A DNA stretch of 64,000 nucleotides from Streptomyces sp. SN-593 (GCF_016756395.1 NZ_AP018365.1:8249501-8313500); one strand, 5' to 3'. Counted from the stretch's first letter, positions 44,203 through 53,107 are shown. A program made the numbers and translations. The notes: generated from the sequence alone by a model not told the origin.

Positions 44203-44643
44203 ATGGACGTGGCGCTGCGGGCGGTGCAGGACGGCGACCTGCCCGTCTTCTTCGTACAGACGGCGGACCCCGAGGCGGTGTGGATGGCGGCGTTCACCTC
44301 GGAGGACCCGGCGGTCGTCGGGCGCACCGTGGTCGGTGCCGGGGGTGACGTCCTGGGCCACGTCGCGGTGTTCGGGCCGCCGGAGGAGCGCGAGGTCACG
44401 TACTGGATCGGCCGGGAGCACTGGGGCCAGGGGGTGGCCACCGCCGCGTTGCGCGCGCTGCTCACCGAGGTTCCCGAGCGGCCGCTGCACGCGCGCGCGG
44501 CCATCGACAACGCCGGGTCGATCCGGGTACTGGAGAAGTGCGGGTTCGCCGTCGCCGGCACCGAGCGGGGGTACGCGCACGCGCGGGGCGAGGTGCTCGG
44601 GGAGGTCGTCCTCGTCCTGCCCGCGCCCGCCCTGTACGGCTGA
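44203..44643 (+). CDS. GNAT-family N-acetyltransferase
   Basis: The 146-aa protein has the acetyl-CoA site region in VTYWIGREHWGQGVATAALR (the Q/RxxGxG/A motif) and the later DNAGSIRVLEKCGFAVAGTE. The segment after AAFTSEDP is about 15 residues shorter than in the usual AAFTxxDP-W family, so the loop before strand 2 may have been lost. The acceptor is unknown. It is followed by a convergent HxlR gene. Confidence 0.87.
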   Translation: MDVALRAVQDGDLPVFFVQTADPEAVWMAAFTSEDPAVVGRTVVGAGGDVLGHVAVFGPPEEREVTYWIGREHWGQGVATAALRALLTEVPERPLHARAAIDNAGSIRVLEKCGFAVAGTERGYAHARGEVLGEVVLVLPAPALYG

Positions 44644-44817
44644 CCCGCGGCGCCGCCACCGCGAACGCGGGCCGGGCCCGGACGGCCGCGCGCCCACGGG
44701 TACGGAGCGGCCGTCACACCACTCCCACCGCACCACTCTCCCCGCGCCGCGCTCACCGAGCGGCGTGATGTCGTGGCGCGCGGGCCGGCGCTCCGGCCGG
44801 CGCTCCGGCCCTGGCGT

Positions 44818-45264
44818 TCAGCCGATCTTCCGGACGGCCGTGTCGTCGGCGTCGACCCGGCGCCCGTCCGCCGCGTGGACCTCGAGCGGGCGCAGGGGGC
44901 GCCCCTCGTGGCGGTCGAGGAGTGTGGAGTGGGGCTCGCCGGGCGCGAACAGGTTCTGCTCGCCCCACTGCCGCAGCGCCACGATGACGGGGAAGAGCGC
45001 CCGGCCCTTCGGCGTCAGGACGTACTCCCGGTAGGCGCTGCCGTCCGACGCCGGCGCGGTGTCGAGCACGCCGGTGGCGACCAGCGCGCGCAGGCGGGCG
45101 CTGAGGATGTTCTTCGCCACGCCCAGGCTGCGCTGGAACTCCCCGAAGCGGCGGCTCCCGTCGAAGGCGTCGCGCACGATCAGCAGCGACCACCAGTCGC
45201 CGATGGCGTCGACCGAGCGCGCCACGGGGCAGTCGCTGTCGTCGAAGCGGGTCCGCTCCACCAT
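44818..45264 (-). CDS. HxlR-family transcriptional regulator
   Basis: The 148-aa winged-helix protein has the family start CPVARSVDAIGDWWSLLIVR (Cys at residue 12 is the usual redox or ligand-sensing Cys), FGEFQRSLGVAKNILSARLR and YVLTPKGRALFPV. It is divergent from an MFS exporter gene, with paired palindromes in the gap, and should repress that exporter. Confidence 0.92.
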   Translation of the reverse strand: MVERTRFDDSDCPVARSVDAIGDWWSLLIVRDAFDGSRRFGEFQRSLGVAKNILSARLRALVATGVLDTAPASDGSAYREYVLTPKGRALFPVIVALRQWGEQNLFAPGEPHSTLLDRHEGRPLRPLEVHAADGRRVDADDTAVRKIG

Positions 45265-45293
45265 CGCGCACTCCTCTCCCGTGCTCCCGTATT

Positions 45294-45350
45294 CGGTTGC
45301 AACATGCTACCAGAACGGTCTACCGTCCATCGGGTAGCAAGATGCAACCG
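45294..45350. promoter_or_regulatory. Paired HxlR operators
   Basis: CGGTTGCAACATGCTACC (45294-45311) and GGTAGCAAGATGCAACCG (45333-45350) are inverted copies of each other except for 3 central bases. Each is itself a near palindrome. They cover the divergent HxlR/MFS promoters. Confidence 0.7.
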
Positions 45351-45366
45351 GATGTGAGGGGTCGGC

Positions 45367-46635
45367 GTGGAAACGGACGAGGGCGTGACGACGGCCGAGG
45401 GCGCGGGGCCCGCCGCGGGGGAGGCCGGGCGCGGGCTGTCCCGGGGGCTCGCCCTGCTCTTCGCGGTGGCCTGCGGGACGGCGGTGGCCGACGTGTACTA
45501 CGCGCAGCCCCTCCTGGTGACGCTCGGCCGCGACTTCTCGCTCGGGACCGCCACGGTCGGCGCGGTGGTGACCCTGACCCAGGTCGGGTACGGGCTCGGA
45601 CTGTTCCTGCTCGTGCCGTTGGGCGACCTGCTCGACCGACGGCGCCTGGTCGTGGCCCAACTCCTGCTGCTGGCCGTCGCGTCGGCGGTGGTGGCGACCG
45701 CGGCCGACGCGGCGGTGCTGTTCGCCGGGCTCGCCGCCGTGGGGCTGCTGGCGGTGGTGACGCAGACGCTGGTGGCGTTCGCCGCCTCCCTCGCCGCGCC
45801 CGGGGAACGCGGGCGCGTCGTCGGGCTGGTGACCAGCGGCGTGGTCACCGGCATCCTCTGTGCCCGTACGGTGTCGGGGCTGCTGGCCGATGCGGCCGGG
45901 TGGCGCTCGGTCTACCTCTGCTCGGCGGTCCTCACCGGCGCGCTCGCGCTGGCCCTGCACCGCCTGCTGCCGACCGGCCGCGGTGCCGCTCCGGCGGGCG
46001 GGGGCTACGGCCGGCTGCTGCGGTCGACCGCCGTCCTGTTCGCGCGGGAGCGCCTGCTGCGGGTACGGGCCCTGCTCGCCCTGCTGATCTTCGCCGCCTT
46101 CAGCGTCCTGTGGAGCAGCGTGGCACTGCCGCTCAGCGCGCCCCCCTACGCGCTGTCCCACACCGGGATCGGGGCGTTCGGGCTGGCCGGGGCCGCGGGC
46201 GCCCTCGCCGCCACCGCGGCCGGCCGGCTCAACGACCGCGGCCACTCCGGCCGCACCACGGGCGCCGGGCTGGTCCTGCTCAGCGCCTCCTGGCTGCCCC
46301 TGGCCCTCACCCGGCAGTCGCTGTGGGCGCTGGCGGCCGGCGTGGTCCTGCTCGACCTCGCGGTGCAGACGGTCCACGTCACCAACCAGACGCTGATCCA
46401 CGCGCTGCACCCGGCCGCCGGCAGCCGGCTGATCGGCGGCTACATGGTCTTCTACTCGATCGGCAGCGCCTCCGGAGCCCTCGCGGCGACCTCCCTCTAC
46501 GCGGCGGCGGGATGGCGGGCGGTGTGCGCCCTGGGCGCGGCGGTCAGCCTGCTCGCGCTCCTGCTGTGGGCCGCCACGCGCGGCAGCGACCCGATCCCGT
46601 CCGCCCCGGCCCCGTCCGCTCCGGTCGGTGAGTGA
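45367..46635 (+). CDS. MFS transporter (drug:proton antiporter type)
   Basis: The 422-aa protein starts at a GTG. It has twelve predicted membrane segments and the 2-3 loop motif LVPLGDLLDRRRLVVAQLLL. The ADVYYAQPLLVTLGRDF N-terminal helix is typical of the YfiS/DHA-like subfamily in actinobacteria. HxlR control suggests an inducible efflux role. The C-terminal tail is Pro/Ala-rich. Confidence 0.92.
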   Translation: METDEGVTTAEGAGPAAGEAGRGLSRGLALLFAVACGTAVADVYYAQPLLVTLGRDFSLGTATVGAVVTLTQVGYGLGLFLLVPLGDLLDRRRLVVAQLLLLAVASAVVATAADAAVLFAGLAAVGLLAVVTQTLVAFAASLAAPGERGRVVGLVTSGVVTGILCARTVSGLLADAAGWRSVYLCSAVLTGALALALHRLLPTGRGAAPAGGGYGRLLRSTAVLFARERLLRVRALLALLIFAAFSVLWSSVALPLSAPPYALSHTGIGAFGLAGAAGALAATAAGRLNDRGHSGRTTGAGLVLLSASWLPLALTRQSLWALAAGVVLLDLAVQTVHVTNQTLIHALHPAAGSRLIGGYMVFYSIGSASGALAATSLYAAAGWRAVCALGAAVSLLALLLWAATRGSDPIPSAPAPSAPVGE

Positions 46636-46733
46636 ACGGCGCGCCGGAAGCGGTACGGTGCCCAGGTGGTGGTACGCGGGCGACGGCATGACGAGCAGGG
46701 TGGGTACGGCGTGACGGGTGCGGGTCCTGCCGG

Positions 46734-47393
46734 GTGGCCGCGGTGAGCGGGCCCGACCTGGCGCGGTTCTGGTCGCTGCTGCGGGACGTTCCGGTGTCCG
46801 ACGACGCGGAGTTCCTCTACGGCGCGGACGCGGCGGGCCGGTTGCGGACGGAGAACCTGCGCCGCTACCTGGAGTTGATCGCCCGGAACCGCCCCCGCGT
46901 GATGCTGGTCGGCGAGGCGCCCGGCCACCGGGGCCACACGATCAGCGGCATCTCGTTCACGAGTGTCCGCCAACTCACGGCCCGGCCGGGGCTGATCACC
47001 GGTGACCCGGAGGGCGACGGCTTCCGGGTGCCGCCGGAGCCCGCGTTCGGGTGGGAGGCGTCCTCGGGGGTGGTGTGGGGCGCGATGGCCTCGTGGCGCG
47101 GACCGCTGCCGCTGTTCTGGCCGATCTTTCCGCACCACCCGCACGAGCCGGGGCGCCCCGCCTCCAACCGCACCCCGCGCGCGGCCGAGGTGGCCGCAGG
47201 CGCTCCTGTCGCGCTCGCCCTCGGCGAGGCGTTCGAGATCGGCACCTTCGTCGCGGTGGGCCGCAAGGCGGAGGCGGCCCTGGCGCGCCACGGCGTGCCC
47301 GCTGTCCCCGTCCGCCACCCCGCTCAGGGCGGCGCCCGTGTCTTCACCCGCCAACTGGCCGAGCTGAACGCGGAGTCGACCACCGCGCCGTAG
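46734..47393 (+). CDS. Uracil-DNA glycosylase superfamily protein
   Basis: The 219-aa protein contains VMLVGEAPGHRGHTISGISF, the glycosylase motif A region, and motif VPVRHPAQGGARVF in place of the HPSP/HPSL loop near the C-terminus. An alternative GTG start lies at 46743. The superfamily removes uracil or other damaged bases. The altered motifs suggest a distant member whose activity is unproven. A bidirectional hairpin follows. Confidence 0.78.
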   Translation: MAAVSGPDLARFWSLLRDVPVSDDAEFLYGADAAGRLRTENLRRYLELIARNRPRVMLVGEAPGHRGHTISGISFTSVRQLTARPGLITGDPEGDGFRVPPEPAFGWEASSGVVWGAMASWRGPLPLFWPIFPHHPHEPGRPASNRTPRAAEVAAGAPVALALGEAFEIGTFVAVGRKAEAALARHGVPAVPVRHPAQGGARVFTRQLAELNAESTTAP

Positions 47394-47421
47394 AGGTCCC
47401 GCGGCCCGCACACCGCCCGTA

Positions 47422-47454
47422 CCCCGACCGGCGTCGGCAGGGCGCCGGTCGGGG
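47422..47454. terminator. Bidirectional terminator
   Basis: CCCCGACCGGCG and CGCCGGTCGGGG form an exact 12-bp stem with a 9-nt loop between convergent genes. Confidence 0.8.
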
Positions 47455-47464
47455 ACAGGTGTGG

Positions 47465-48361
47465 TCACGCTCTGGCGCGTTGGGTGACCGTGATCGCCAG
47501 CAGGACGGCCAGTGCGGTGAACGGCGTGACGGGGGAGGGGTGTTCGCCCATGAGGAGGACGGACCACAGCAACGTGGCCAGCGGCTGGGCGAGTTGGAGT
47601 TGGCTGGCGCGGGCGACGCCGATGGCGGCCATGCCGCGGTACCAGACGACGAAGCCGCAGAACTGGGAGACGACGGCGACGTAGAGCATGCCCGCGACCG
47701 CGCGGCCGGTCAGGTGGACCGGTTCGGACGGCAGCGCGAGGGCGGTGACGACCGCGGTGGCGGGCAGTGCGGCGACCACGCCCCAGGCGATGACCTGCCA
47801 CCCGGGCATGTGCCGTGCGAGCCGGCCGCCTTCCGCGTACCCGGCGGAGCAGACGAGCAGCGCGCCGAACAGGTAGAGGTCGGCGACCGTCGGCCGGCCG
47901 TGGCTCTGCTCCAGGGTGAAGCCGATGACGGCGGCGGCCCCGGCGACCGCGCCGTACCAGAACGGCCGCGACGGGCGCTCGCCGTTGCGCGCGACCGAGG
48001 CGATCGCGGTGGCCAGCGGCAACAGGCCGATGACGACGGCGGAATGGGCGGTCGAGGAGGTCCGCAGCGCGAGCGTGGTCAGCAGCGGGAAGCCGATCAC
48101 GCAGCCGCCGGCCACGACGAGCAGCCCCGGCCAGTGGCGGCGTCCGGGGACCGGCACCCGGCCGGCGACCAGGCAGGTGCCGGCGACCAGCGCGGCGAGC
48201 ACGCCGCGCAGTCCGGTGGACGTCCAGGGGCCGAAGCCGTCGAGCGCCCAGACCGTCGCGGGGAAGCTGAAGGAGAAGCTGAGCACGCCGGTCGCGGCGA
48301 GAACGGTCCCGTGGTTCGCTGTTATCCACCGGACCGGAGTAGCGCTATCTTGTGCTGACAT
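47465..48361 (-). CDS. EamA/DMT-family transporter
   Basis: The 298-aa protein has ten hydrophobic segments in two EamA repeats: GVLSFSFSFPATVWALDGFG to EQSHGRPTVADLYLF, then WQVIAWGVVAALPATAVVTA onward. The C-terminal repeat includes SQLQLAQPLATLLWSVLLMG. Such carriers export amino acids or metabolites. Its start codon overlaps the start of the divergent MocR gene by 2 bp, so the real start may be a few codons downstream. MocR adjacency suggests an amino-acid or pyridoxine-related substrate. Confidence 0.9.
   Translation of the reverse strand: MSAQDSATPVRWITANHGTVLAATGVLSFSFSFPATVWALDGFGPWTSTGLRGVLAALVAGTCLVAGRVPVPGRRHWPGLLVVAGGCVIGFPLLTTLALRTSSTAHSAVVIGLLPLATAIASVARNGERPSRPFWYGAVAGAAAVIGFTLEQSHGRPTVADLYLFGALLVCSAGYAEGGRLARHMPGWQVIAWGVVAALPATAVVTALALPSEPVHLTGRAVAGMLYVAVVSQFCGFVVWYRGMAAIGVARASQLQLAQPLATLLWSVLLMGEHPSPVTPFTALAVLLAITVTQRARA
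48322..48351 (+). promoter_or_regulatory. Candidate leaderless promoter of the MocR gene
   Basis: TTATCC and TATCTT are spaced by 18 bp, ending 9 bp before the ATG at 48360. That places the transcript start at or next to the start codon. The element lies inside the 5' end of the DMT frame. Confidence 0.4.
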
Positions 48362-49904
48362 GAACGAGGGTAGCAGTGTGGACCAGTTGCTCGGCCTCCT
48401 GCGGGCCGAGGTGGCGCGCTGCCCGGAGGGCGGCAGGCTCCCCTCCAGCCGGGCCCTCATGGAGCGCTACCGGGTCAGTCCGGTGACCGTCTCCCGTGCC
48501 ATCGCCGTGCTCGTCACCGAGGGCGAGGTGACCTCCCGCCCCGGCGCCGGCGTCTTCCGCGCCCGGCCGCGGGCGCCGCGCCGGGCCCACGGCGACCTGT
48601 CCTGGCAGGAGGTCGCGCTCTGCGCCGACCCGCCGTCCGCTCCTGTTCCCACCCCCGCCGCGGTCCCGGCCTCGGCGGCCGGAACCCCGTTCCCCCCGCG
48701 AGCCGCGGTCCCGGCGTCCGCCCCGCGCGCCGCCGACGCCTCGGGTGTCCTCGCCACCCTCGCCGTGCCCCCGCCCGGCGTGATCGACCTGGTGGGCGGC
48801 TACCTGCACTCCTCCCTGCAACCCGAGCGCGCGCTCGCCGGGGCGCTGGCCCGGGCCGGCCGCCGTCCGGGCACCTGGGACCGGCCCCCGGTCGAGGGGC
48901 TCGCGGACCTCCGGGCGTGGTTCGCCCGCGACATCGCCGGACCGGACTCCGCCCTCGGCGGCGCCGACGTCCTGATCGCCGCCGGCGGCCAGAGCGCCCT
49001 CGACACCGCGCTGCGCTCCCTCGCCGCGCCGGGCGCGGCCGTCCTCGTCGAGTCACCCGCCTACCCGGGCACGCTCGCCGTCGCCCGCGCCGCGGGGCTG
49101 CGCCCGGTTCCGGTCCCGGTGGACGGGGACGGGGTGCGCACCGACCTGCTCGCCCAGGCGTTCCGGGCCACCGGCGCGCGGGTGTTCGTCTGCCAGCCGC
49201 TCTTCCACAACCCCACCGGGGCCACGCTGTCCGCCGAGCGCCGGCCGGAGGTGCTGCGGATCGCGCGCACGGCGGGGGCGTTCGTGGTGGAGGACGACTT
49301 CGCGCGGCGGCTGGCGCACGCCGACGCGCCGCCGCTGCCCGCACCGTTGGCCGCCTGCGACCCGGACGGCGTGGTGGTGCACGTGCGTTCGCTGACCAAG
49401 GCCACCTCGCCCTCCCTGCGGGTCGCCGCTCTCGCCGCCCGCGGCCCGGTGGCCGAACGGCTGCGCGCCACCCAGGTGGTGGACAGCTTCTTCGTGCCGC
49501 GCCCCCTCCAGGAGACCGCCCTGGAACTGGTCGGCTCGCCCGCCTGGCGGCGCCATCTGCGGACGCTGGGCGGCGCCCTGCACGAGCGCAGGCTCGCGGT
49601 GGCCGAGGCGCTGCGCCGCGAACTGCCCGAGCTGCGGGTGCGGGTTCCGCACGGCGGCTACCACCTGTGGCTGCGGCTGCCCGACGGCTGCGACGAGACC
49701 GCGTTGGCCGCCGCGGCGCTGCACGCGGGGGTGGCCGTCACGCCGGGGCGCCCCTACTTCGCGGCCGAGGCGCCGGCGCCCCATCTGCGACTGAGCTACA
49801 TCAGCGCGGTGAGCGCGGACCAACTACGCGAAGGGGTGAGCCGGTTGGGACGCGCGTACGCCGACGCCCGCCCGGCGCGCACCGGCGGCGCGGGCACCGG
49901 CTGA
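48360..49904 (+). CDS. MocR-family regulator (GntR HTH fused to aminotransferase-like domain)
   Basis: The 514-aa protein has an N-terminal GntR winged helix (LPSSRALMERYRVSPVTVSR, GEVTSRPGAGVFRAR), a 60-residue Ala/Pro linker, and a fold-type I aminotransferase domain. The PLP site is visible as FVVEDDFARRLAHAD and VVHVRSLTKATSPSLRVAAL, with Lys in SLTKATSPSLR. MocR proteins bind PLP and control pyridoxal synthesis or transport genes. The divergent DMT exporter is the probable target. Confidence 0.93.
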   Translation: MNEGSSVDQLLGLLRAEVARCPEGGRLPSSRALMERYRVSPVTVSRAIAVLVTEGEVTSRPGAGVFRARPRAPRRAHGDLSWQEVALCADPPSAPVPTPAAVPASAAGTPFPPRAAVPASAPRAADASGVLATLAVPPPGVIDLVGGYLHSSLQPERALAGALARAGRRPGTWDRPPVEGLADLRAWFARDIAGPDSALGGADVLIAAGGQSALDTALRSLAAPGAAVLVESPAYPGTLAVARAAGLRPVPVPVDGDGVRTDLLAQAFRATGARVFVCQPLFHNPTGATLSAERRPEVLRIARTAGAFVVEDDFARRLAHADAPPLPAPLAACDPDGVVVHVRSLTKATSPSLRVAALAARGPVAERLRATQVVDSFFVPRPLQETALELVGSPAWRRHLRTLGGALHERRLAVAEALRRELPELRVRVPHGGYHLWLRLPDGCDETALAAAALHAGVAVTPGRPYFAAEAPAPHLRLSYISAVSADQLREGVSRLGRAYADARPARTGGAGTG

Positions 49905-50029
49905 GGCGGGGGCGCGGGCACCCGCGGACACGGCGGGGGCGGGAACCGGCCGCGAACACGGCCGCGCCCGGGCGGCGGAGCCGACGCGGGTCGGCTCGCC
50001 GTCCGGGCGCGTACGCCTCGACGACGCGG

Positions 50030-50944
50030 TCAGGGCGTGTTGTTGGCGAGCGCGAGCAGCCGGGCGCTGCTTCCGCTGAACCGGTCGCGGTCCACCGCGC
50101 CGGAGACGCCGCTCACCGCGCCGGCGTCGGTGTACTGCCAGAACGTCCAGAACGGGAAGCCGCTCGGGATCGTGGGGCTGGCGGCGGTGGTCCAGTGCGC
50201 CACCCACAGCGGGCTCTTGGCGGACATGCCGCTCCAGCCGCCGGTGCAGGTGTTCCACCAGCTCGCGCTGGTGTAGATGACCACGTCACGGCTGGTCTTG
50301 GCCTTGTAGGTGTTGTAGAAGTCGAGGATCCAGGACTGCATCGCCGCCGCGGTCTTGCCGTAGCAGCCGCCCTCCAGGTCCAGCATGCCCGGGAGCGTCA
50401 GGTTGTCCGCCGACCAGGCGCCGCCGTGCGCGGCGAAGTAGGTGGCCTGCGCCGCGCCGCTGGACAGGTCCGGGTGCGCGAAGTGGTAGGCGCCCCGGAT
50501 CACCTTGGCGTTGTAGGCGTTGAGGTAGTTGGCGCTGAAGTTGGGGTCCGTGTAGGTGGTCCCCTCGGTCGCCTTGATGTAGGCGAACTGGATGCCCGCG
50601 GCCTTCACCGACGACCAGTTGATCGACCCCTGGTAGTGCGAGACGTCGATCCCCGCCGGGTAGGTCACGTTCGGGGACGCCAGGCCCTTGGCGTCGAACT
50701 GGAGGTGCTTCGCGTCGGGTGTGAAGTCCTTGCTGTCCTGGACGTAGCCGACGCCCATGTAGCCGTGGCCGAGCGGGATGGTGCTGCCGGACGGCGCGGA
50801 CGCGGGCGCGGGGGCGGCGTTGGCCGCCCCGGTCGTCGACATGGTCGCGGCCAACGCCAGTCCGGCGGTGAGGACGGCGGCCGTCGTCAGCCTCCGCCGT
50901 ACGGCCCGGGCGTTGCGGTTTCGCGAGAACAAGGCTTCCTCCAT
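50030..50944 (-). CDS. Secreted GH25 lysozyme (muramidase)
   Basis: The catalytic domain begins AGIDVSHYQGSINWSSVKAA and includes IKATEGTTYTDPNFSANYLN, GAYHFAHPDLSSGAAQATYF and the acidic pair in LPGMLDLEGGCYG, matching GH25 cellosyl-type muramidases. The 304-aa frame has an N-terminal signal peptide (LTTAAVLTAGLALAATM up to ANA). A TTG at 50932 has the GGAGGAAG site just ahead of it, so the true start may be there instead of the ATG at 50944, whose upstream lacks such a site. It cleaves peptidoglycan outside the cell. Confidence 0.93.
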   Translation of the reverse strand: MEEALFSRNRNARAVRRRLTTAAVLTAGLALAATMSTTGAANAAPAPASAPSGSTIPLGHGYMGVGYVQDSKDFTPDAKHLQFDAKGLASPNVTYPAGIDVSHYQGSINWSSVKAAGIQFAYIKATEGTTYTDPNFSANYLNAYNAKVIRGAYHFAHPDLSSGAAQATYFAAHGGAWSADNLTLPGMLDLEGGCYGKTAAAMQSWILDFYNTYKAKTSRDVVIYTSASWWNTCTGGWSGMSAKSPLWVAHWTTAASPTIPSGFPFWTFWQYTDAGAVSGVSGAVDRDRFSGSSARLLALANNTP

Positions 50945-51366
50945 GCACGTTTGAGGTGGGGGCGCGTGCGGGTGCGGGGTGTGCTCGTGCTCGTCCGATG
51001 AGCGGGTCTACTCGCGTAGCCCTTGCCTCACAAGTGGGGGTGGTGTGGTGAAGAGCGGGGGGAGTTGGTGCGGGTGAGGTGCTCGTGGTGAACGCGCCAT
51101 GAGTGACGCATGAACGACCCCGCCGAGTAAAGGGGTTCGGGAAATCCTCTGTGGTCCAGTCCACTGGGCCGCGCCTGGAACTGCGGCGATGAGGTGCCCC
51201 CGCCGGTAACTTTCAGTGGCCTGAAAGTCACCTCGCACGCCTGTCTGTCGCACGATCGGGTGATGGCAACGTGCCCGTAACCGGCGGTACTTGAGCCGGA
51301 GCGGTCCGGACCGGGCAGGCGCGTGCCGGATGCGGAAAGGTTTCCGCCGGCGGCCGGCGGCGCCGT
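50945..51366. other. Gene-free interval with a hairpin and the lysozyme promoter
   Basis: No gene is supported. An exact 8-bp inverted repeat, ACTTTCAG and CTGAAAGT (51209-51228, 4-nt spacer), stands out in AT-richer sequence. It may be an operator or part of the promoter for the lysozyme gene. The first part upstream of the lysozyme start contains no other clear promoter. Confidence 0.5.
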
Positions 51367-51792
51367 TCAGGACGGCATGCGCAGGGCGTCGGCGGCGGCG
51401 GGGGAGAGCCGCTCCTTCGACAGTCCGGACAGCGGGACCCAGCGGGCGGCGCCGGTGGAGCCGCCCTGCTCGGTCACGGTCGGCGTGCCCGCGGCGACCC
51501 GGGCGAGGTAGAACAGCCCCACCAGGTGCCAACTGACGCCGAGGCGCTGGGCGACGTACGACCGGGCACCGAGCAGCCGGGCGTCGAGCAGGTCGAGGCC
51601 GGTCTCCTCGCGCAGTTCGCGGGCCAGGGCGTCGGCCGGCTGCTCGCCGGGGTCGATGCCGCCGCCGGGCAGGTGCCACAGTCCGGGCTCGAACACCGGG
51701 GAGGCGGCGGAGAGCCGGGTGAGCAGCAGGCTCCCGCCGGCGCGCGCGACGGCGTACGCCGACACGCGGGTGCGTACGGTGTCCTCCGGCAT
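51367..51792 (-). CDS. NUDIX hydrolase
   Basis: The 141-aa protein has the NUDIX box GGGIDPGEQPADALARELRE, ending EETGL, with all metal-binding Glu positions. It lies in the usual alpha/beta/alpha frame with an N-terminal VSAYAVARAGGSLLLTRL strand. GGAGGGG precedes the ATG. Members remove damaged nucleotides or hydrolyse nucleoside diphosphate-X compounds. Its substrate cannot be told. A YihY gene precedes it by 49 bp on the same strand. Confidence 0.92.
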   Translation of the reverse strand: MPEDTVRTRVSAYAVARAGGSLLLTRLSAASPVFEPGLWHLPGGGIDPGEQPADALARELREETGLDLLDARLLGARSYVAQRLGVSWHLVGLFYLARVAAGTPTVTEQGGSTGAARWVPLSGLSKERLSPAAADALRMPS

Positions 51793-51841
51793 GGTCGTCC
51801 CCTCCGCCTCGTGATCGCCCTGGGGCAGCCCACCCATTCGA

Positions 51842-52825
51842 TCATGAACCCGGCCGTGCCGGGTCGGCGGGCCCGCAGGCGGGCGCGGGGGGTCGCGGGA
51901 GGGCGGGCAGGAAGCGGGCCAGGGGCGGCTCGGTGGCCAGGACGGCACCCGCGGTGATCGTGAAGGTCAGCGCGACGCAGATCGCGACCAGCCACGACAG
52001 CAGCGTGAAGACGGAGCCGAGCGGACCGTAGGTCGCGAGGCTGCGGTCGAGCGCCGGCGGCATGTAGAGGCGGGCCGTCACCGACAGCGCCGTCATCGCG
52101 GCGGCGGTGAGCGCCGCGCCCGGCAGGAGCGGCAGCCACGGCAGGCGCGCGCCGAGCAGCAGGTGCTGGGACCACCACCACACCGCGAGGTCCGCGGCGA
52201 AGATCAGCGGCACCCCCAGCCACGGCCCGGCGCCCAGGCCGTCGCGCAGCGGCCCCTGGAGGACGAGTACCGCCACCCACGCCACGATCCAGGCGAGCCA
52301 GCGCCACGCCACCAGCCGGGCCGCCGCCCGCGGCAGCAGCCAGGCCCGCTCGCAGACCCGGGCCATCGCCCGGCTGCTCGCGGTGGCGGTCAGCAGCGTC
52401 ACCACCGCTCCGATCGCGCCGGTGGTCTGCCGCTCGGTGTCGGTGTCGCCGCCCTGCGGGTCGTAGAGCTCCTCGAGCTGGTGCTTGGCCTTGCCGTCGA
52501 GCCCGAAGAGGTCCTGCGCGGAGTCCAGGAGGTGCGTGCGGACGCTCTGCGGGGCGAAGGCGGCCACCACGAACATGAACGGCACCGCGGTCAGGAAGAG
52601 CTGTGCCGCCAGACGGGTGGCCGCGTCGAGCAGGTTCACCGACAGCAGGCGCGCGGTCAGCTCGGTCAGGACCGGGAACCGCCGTTCGGCGGCCCGACGC
52701 GCGGCCAGGACCCGCGCCCGCCCCGCCGCCCAGGGCCCGCGCCGTGCCCGGGTGCCGCGCCCGCCCCGCCGCGGGCGGTCGGCCCCGCGGTCCGGCTCGC
52801 CGGGAGGCGGGGCCGCCGTGGCCAT
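51842..52825 (-). CDS. YihY/BrkB-family inner membrane protein
   Basis: The 327-aa protein starts at 52825 behind GGAGGT. After a basic Pro/Gly/Arg-rich leader (residues 1-45), it has six membrane segments. The first contains LLDAATRLAAQLFLTAVPFM, and LLTATASSRAMARVCERAWL is the typical cytoplasmic loop. The family was once called ribonuclease BN by error. It is now seen as an unassigned membrane protein with possible transport or envelope roles. Confidence 0.88.
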   Translation of the reverse strand: MATAAPPPGEPDRGADRPRRGGRGTRARRGPWAAGRARVLAARRAAERRFPVLTELTARLLSVNLLDAATRLAAQLFLTAVPFMFVVAAFAPQSVRTHLLDSAQDLFGLDGKAKHQLEELYDPQGGDTDTERQTTGAIGAVVTLLTATASSRAMARVCERAWLLPRAAARLVAWRWLAWIVAWVAVLVLQGPLRDGLGAGPWLGVPLIFAADLAVWWWSQHLLLGARLPWLPLLPGAALTAAAMTALSVTARLYMPPALDRSLATYGPLGSVFTLLSWLVAICVALTFTITAGAVLATEPPLARFLPALPRPPAPACGPADPARPGS

Positions 52826-52978
52826 GGCTACCTCCGGCACGTGGGGGACGCGGTGAGGGCAGTATCCGACGGACACGGCCCGTGCGCCGGTCGGCGCGGG
52901 ACGGAGGGGCGCCGGGCGCCGCGGGCTCCGGGCCGGCCCGACGGGCGGCTGCGGGGACCCGGGGACGGCGTGTCCGTT

Positions 52979-52997
52979 CACTAAGGTATCTTTAGTG
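52979..52997. promoter_or_regulatory. Inverted-repeat operator before the FMN reductase gene
   Basis: CACTAA and TTAGTG enclose 7 nt in an AT-rich patch of otherwise GC-rich DNA. The site lies 110 bp upstream of the FMN reductase. The HxlR protein encoded downstream is a natural candidate to bind it. Confidence 0.5.
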
Positions 52998-53107
52998 CCG
53001 CCGGGGCGACCGGGCCGGTGGACGGCGGGACTCCGCGCCGACCGCACGGGTCCGCGGCGCCGCCGGGAACCGAGGACCAACACGTGGAACACGCAGGAGG
53101 AGACGCG

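Noticed and set aside
45307-46689. Long open frame on the minus strand across the MFS gene
   Set aside because: It is the antisense shadow of a clear MFS gene, extremely Arg/Gly/Gln-rich, and has no domain. The same holds for the many other long frames opposite real genes in this GC-rich DNA.
50030-50944. GH25 lysozyme as a phage endolysin
   Set aside because: There are no holin, tail or other phage genes nearby, and it has its own signal peptide, which fits a secreted streptomycete muramidase.
51842-52825. Ribonuclease BN annotation for the YihY-type gene
   Set aside because: That name was an historical mistake; the protein has six membrane spans and no nuclease motif.
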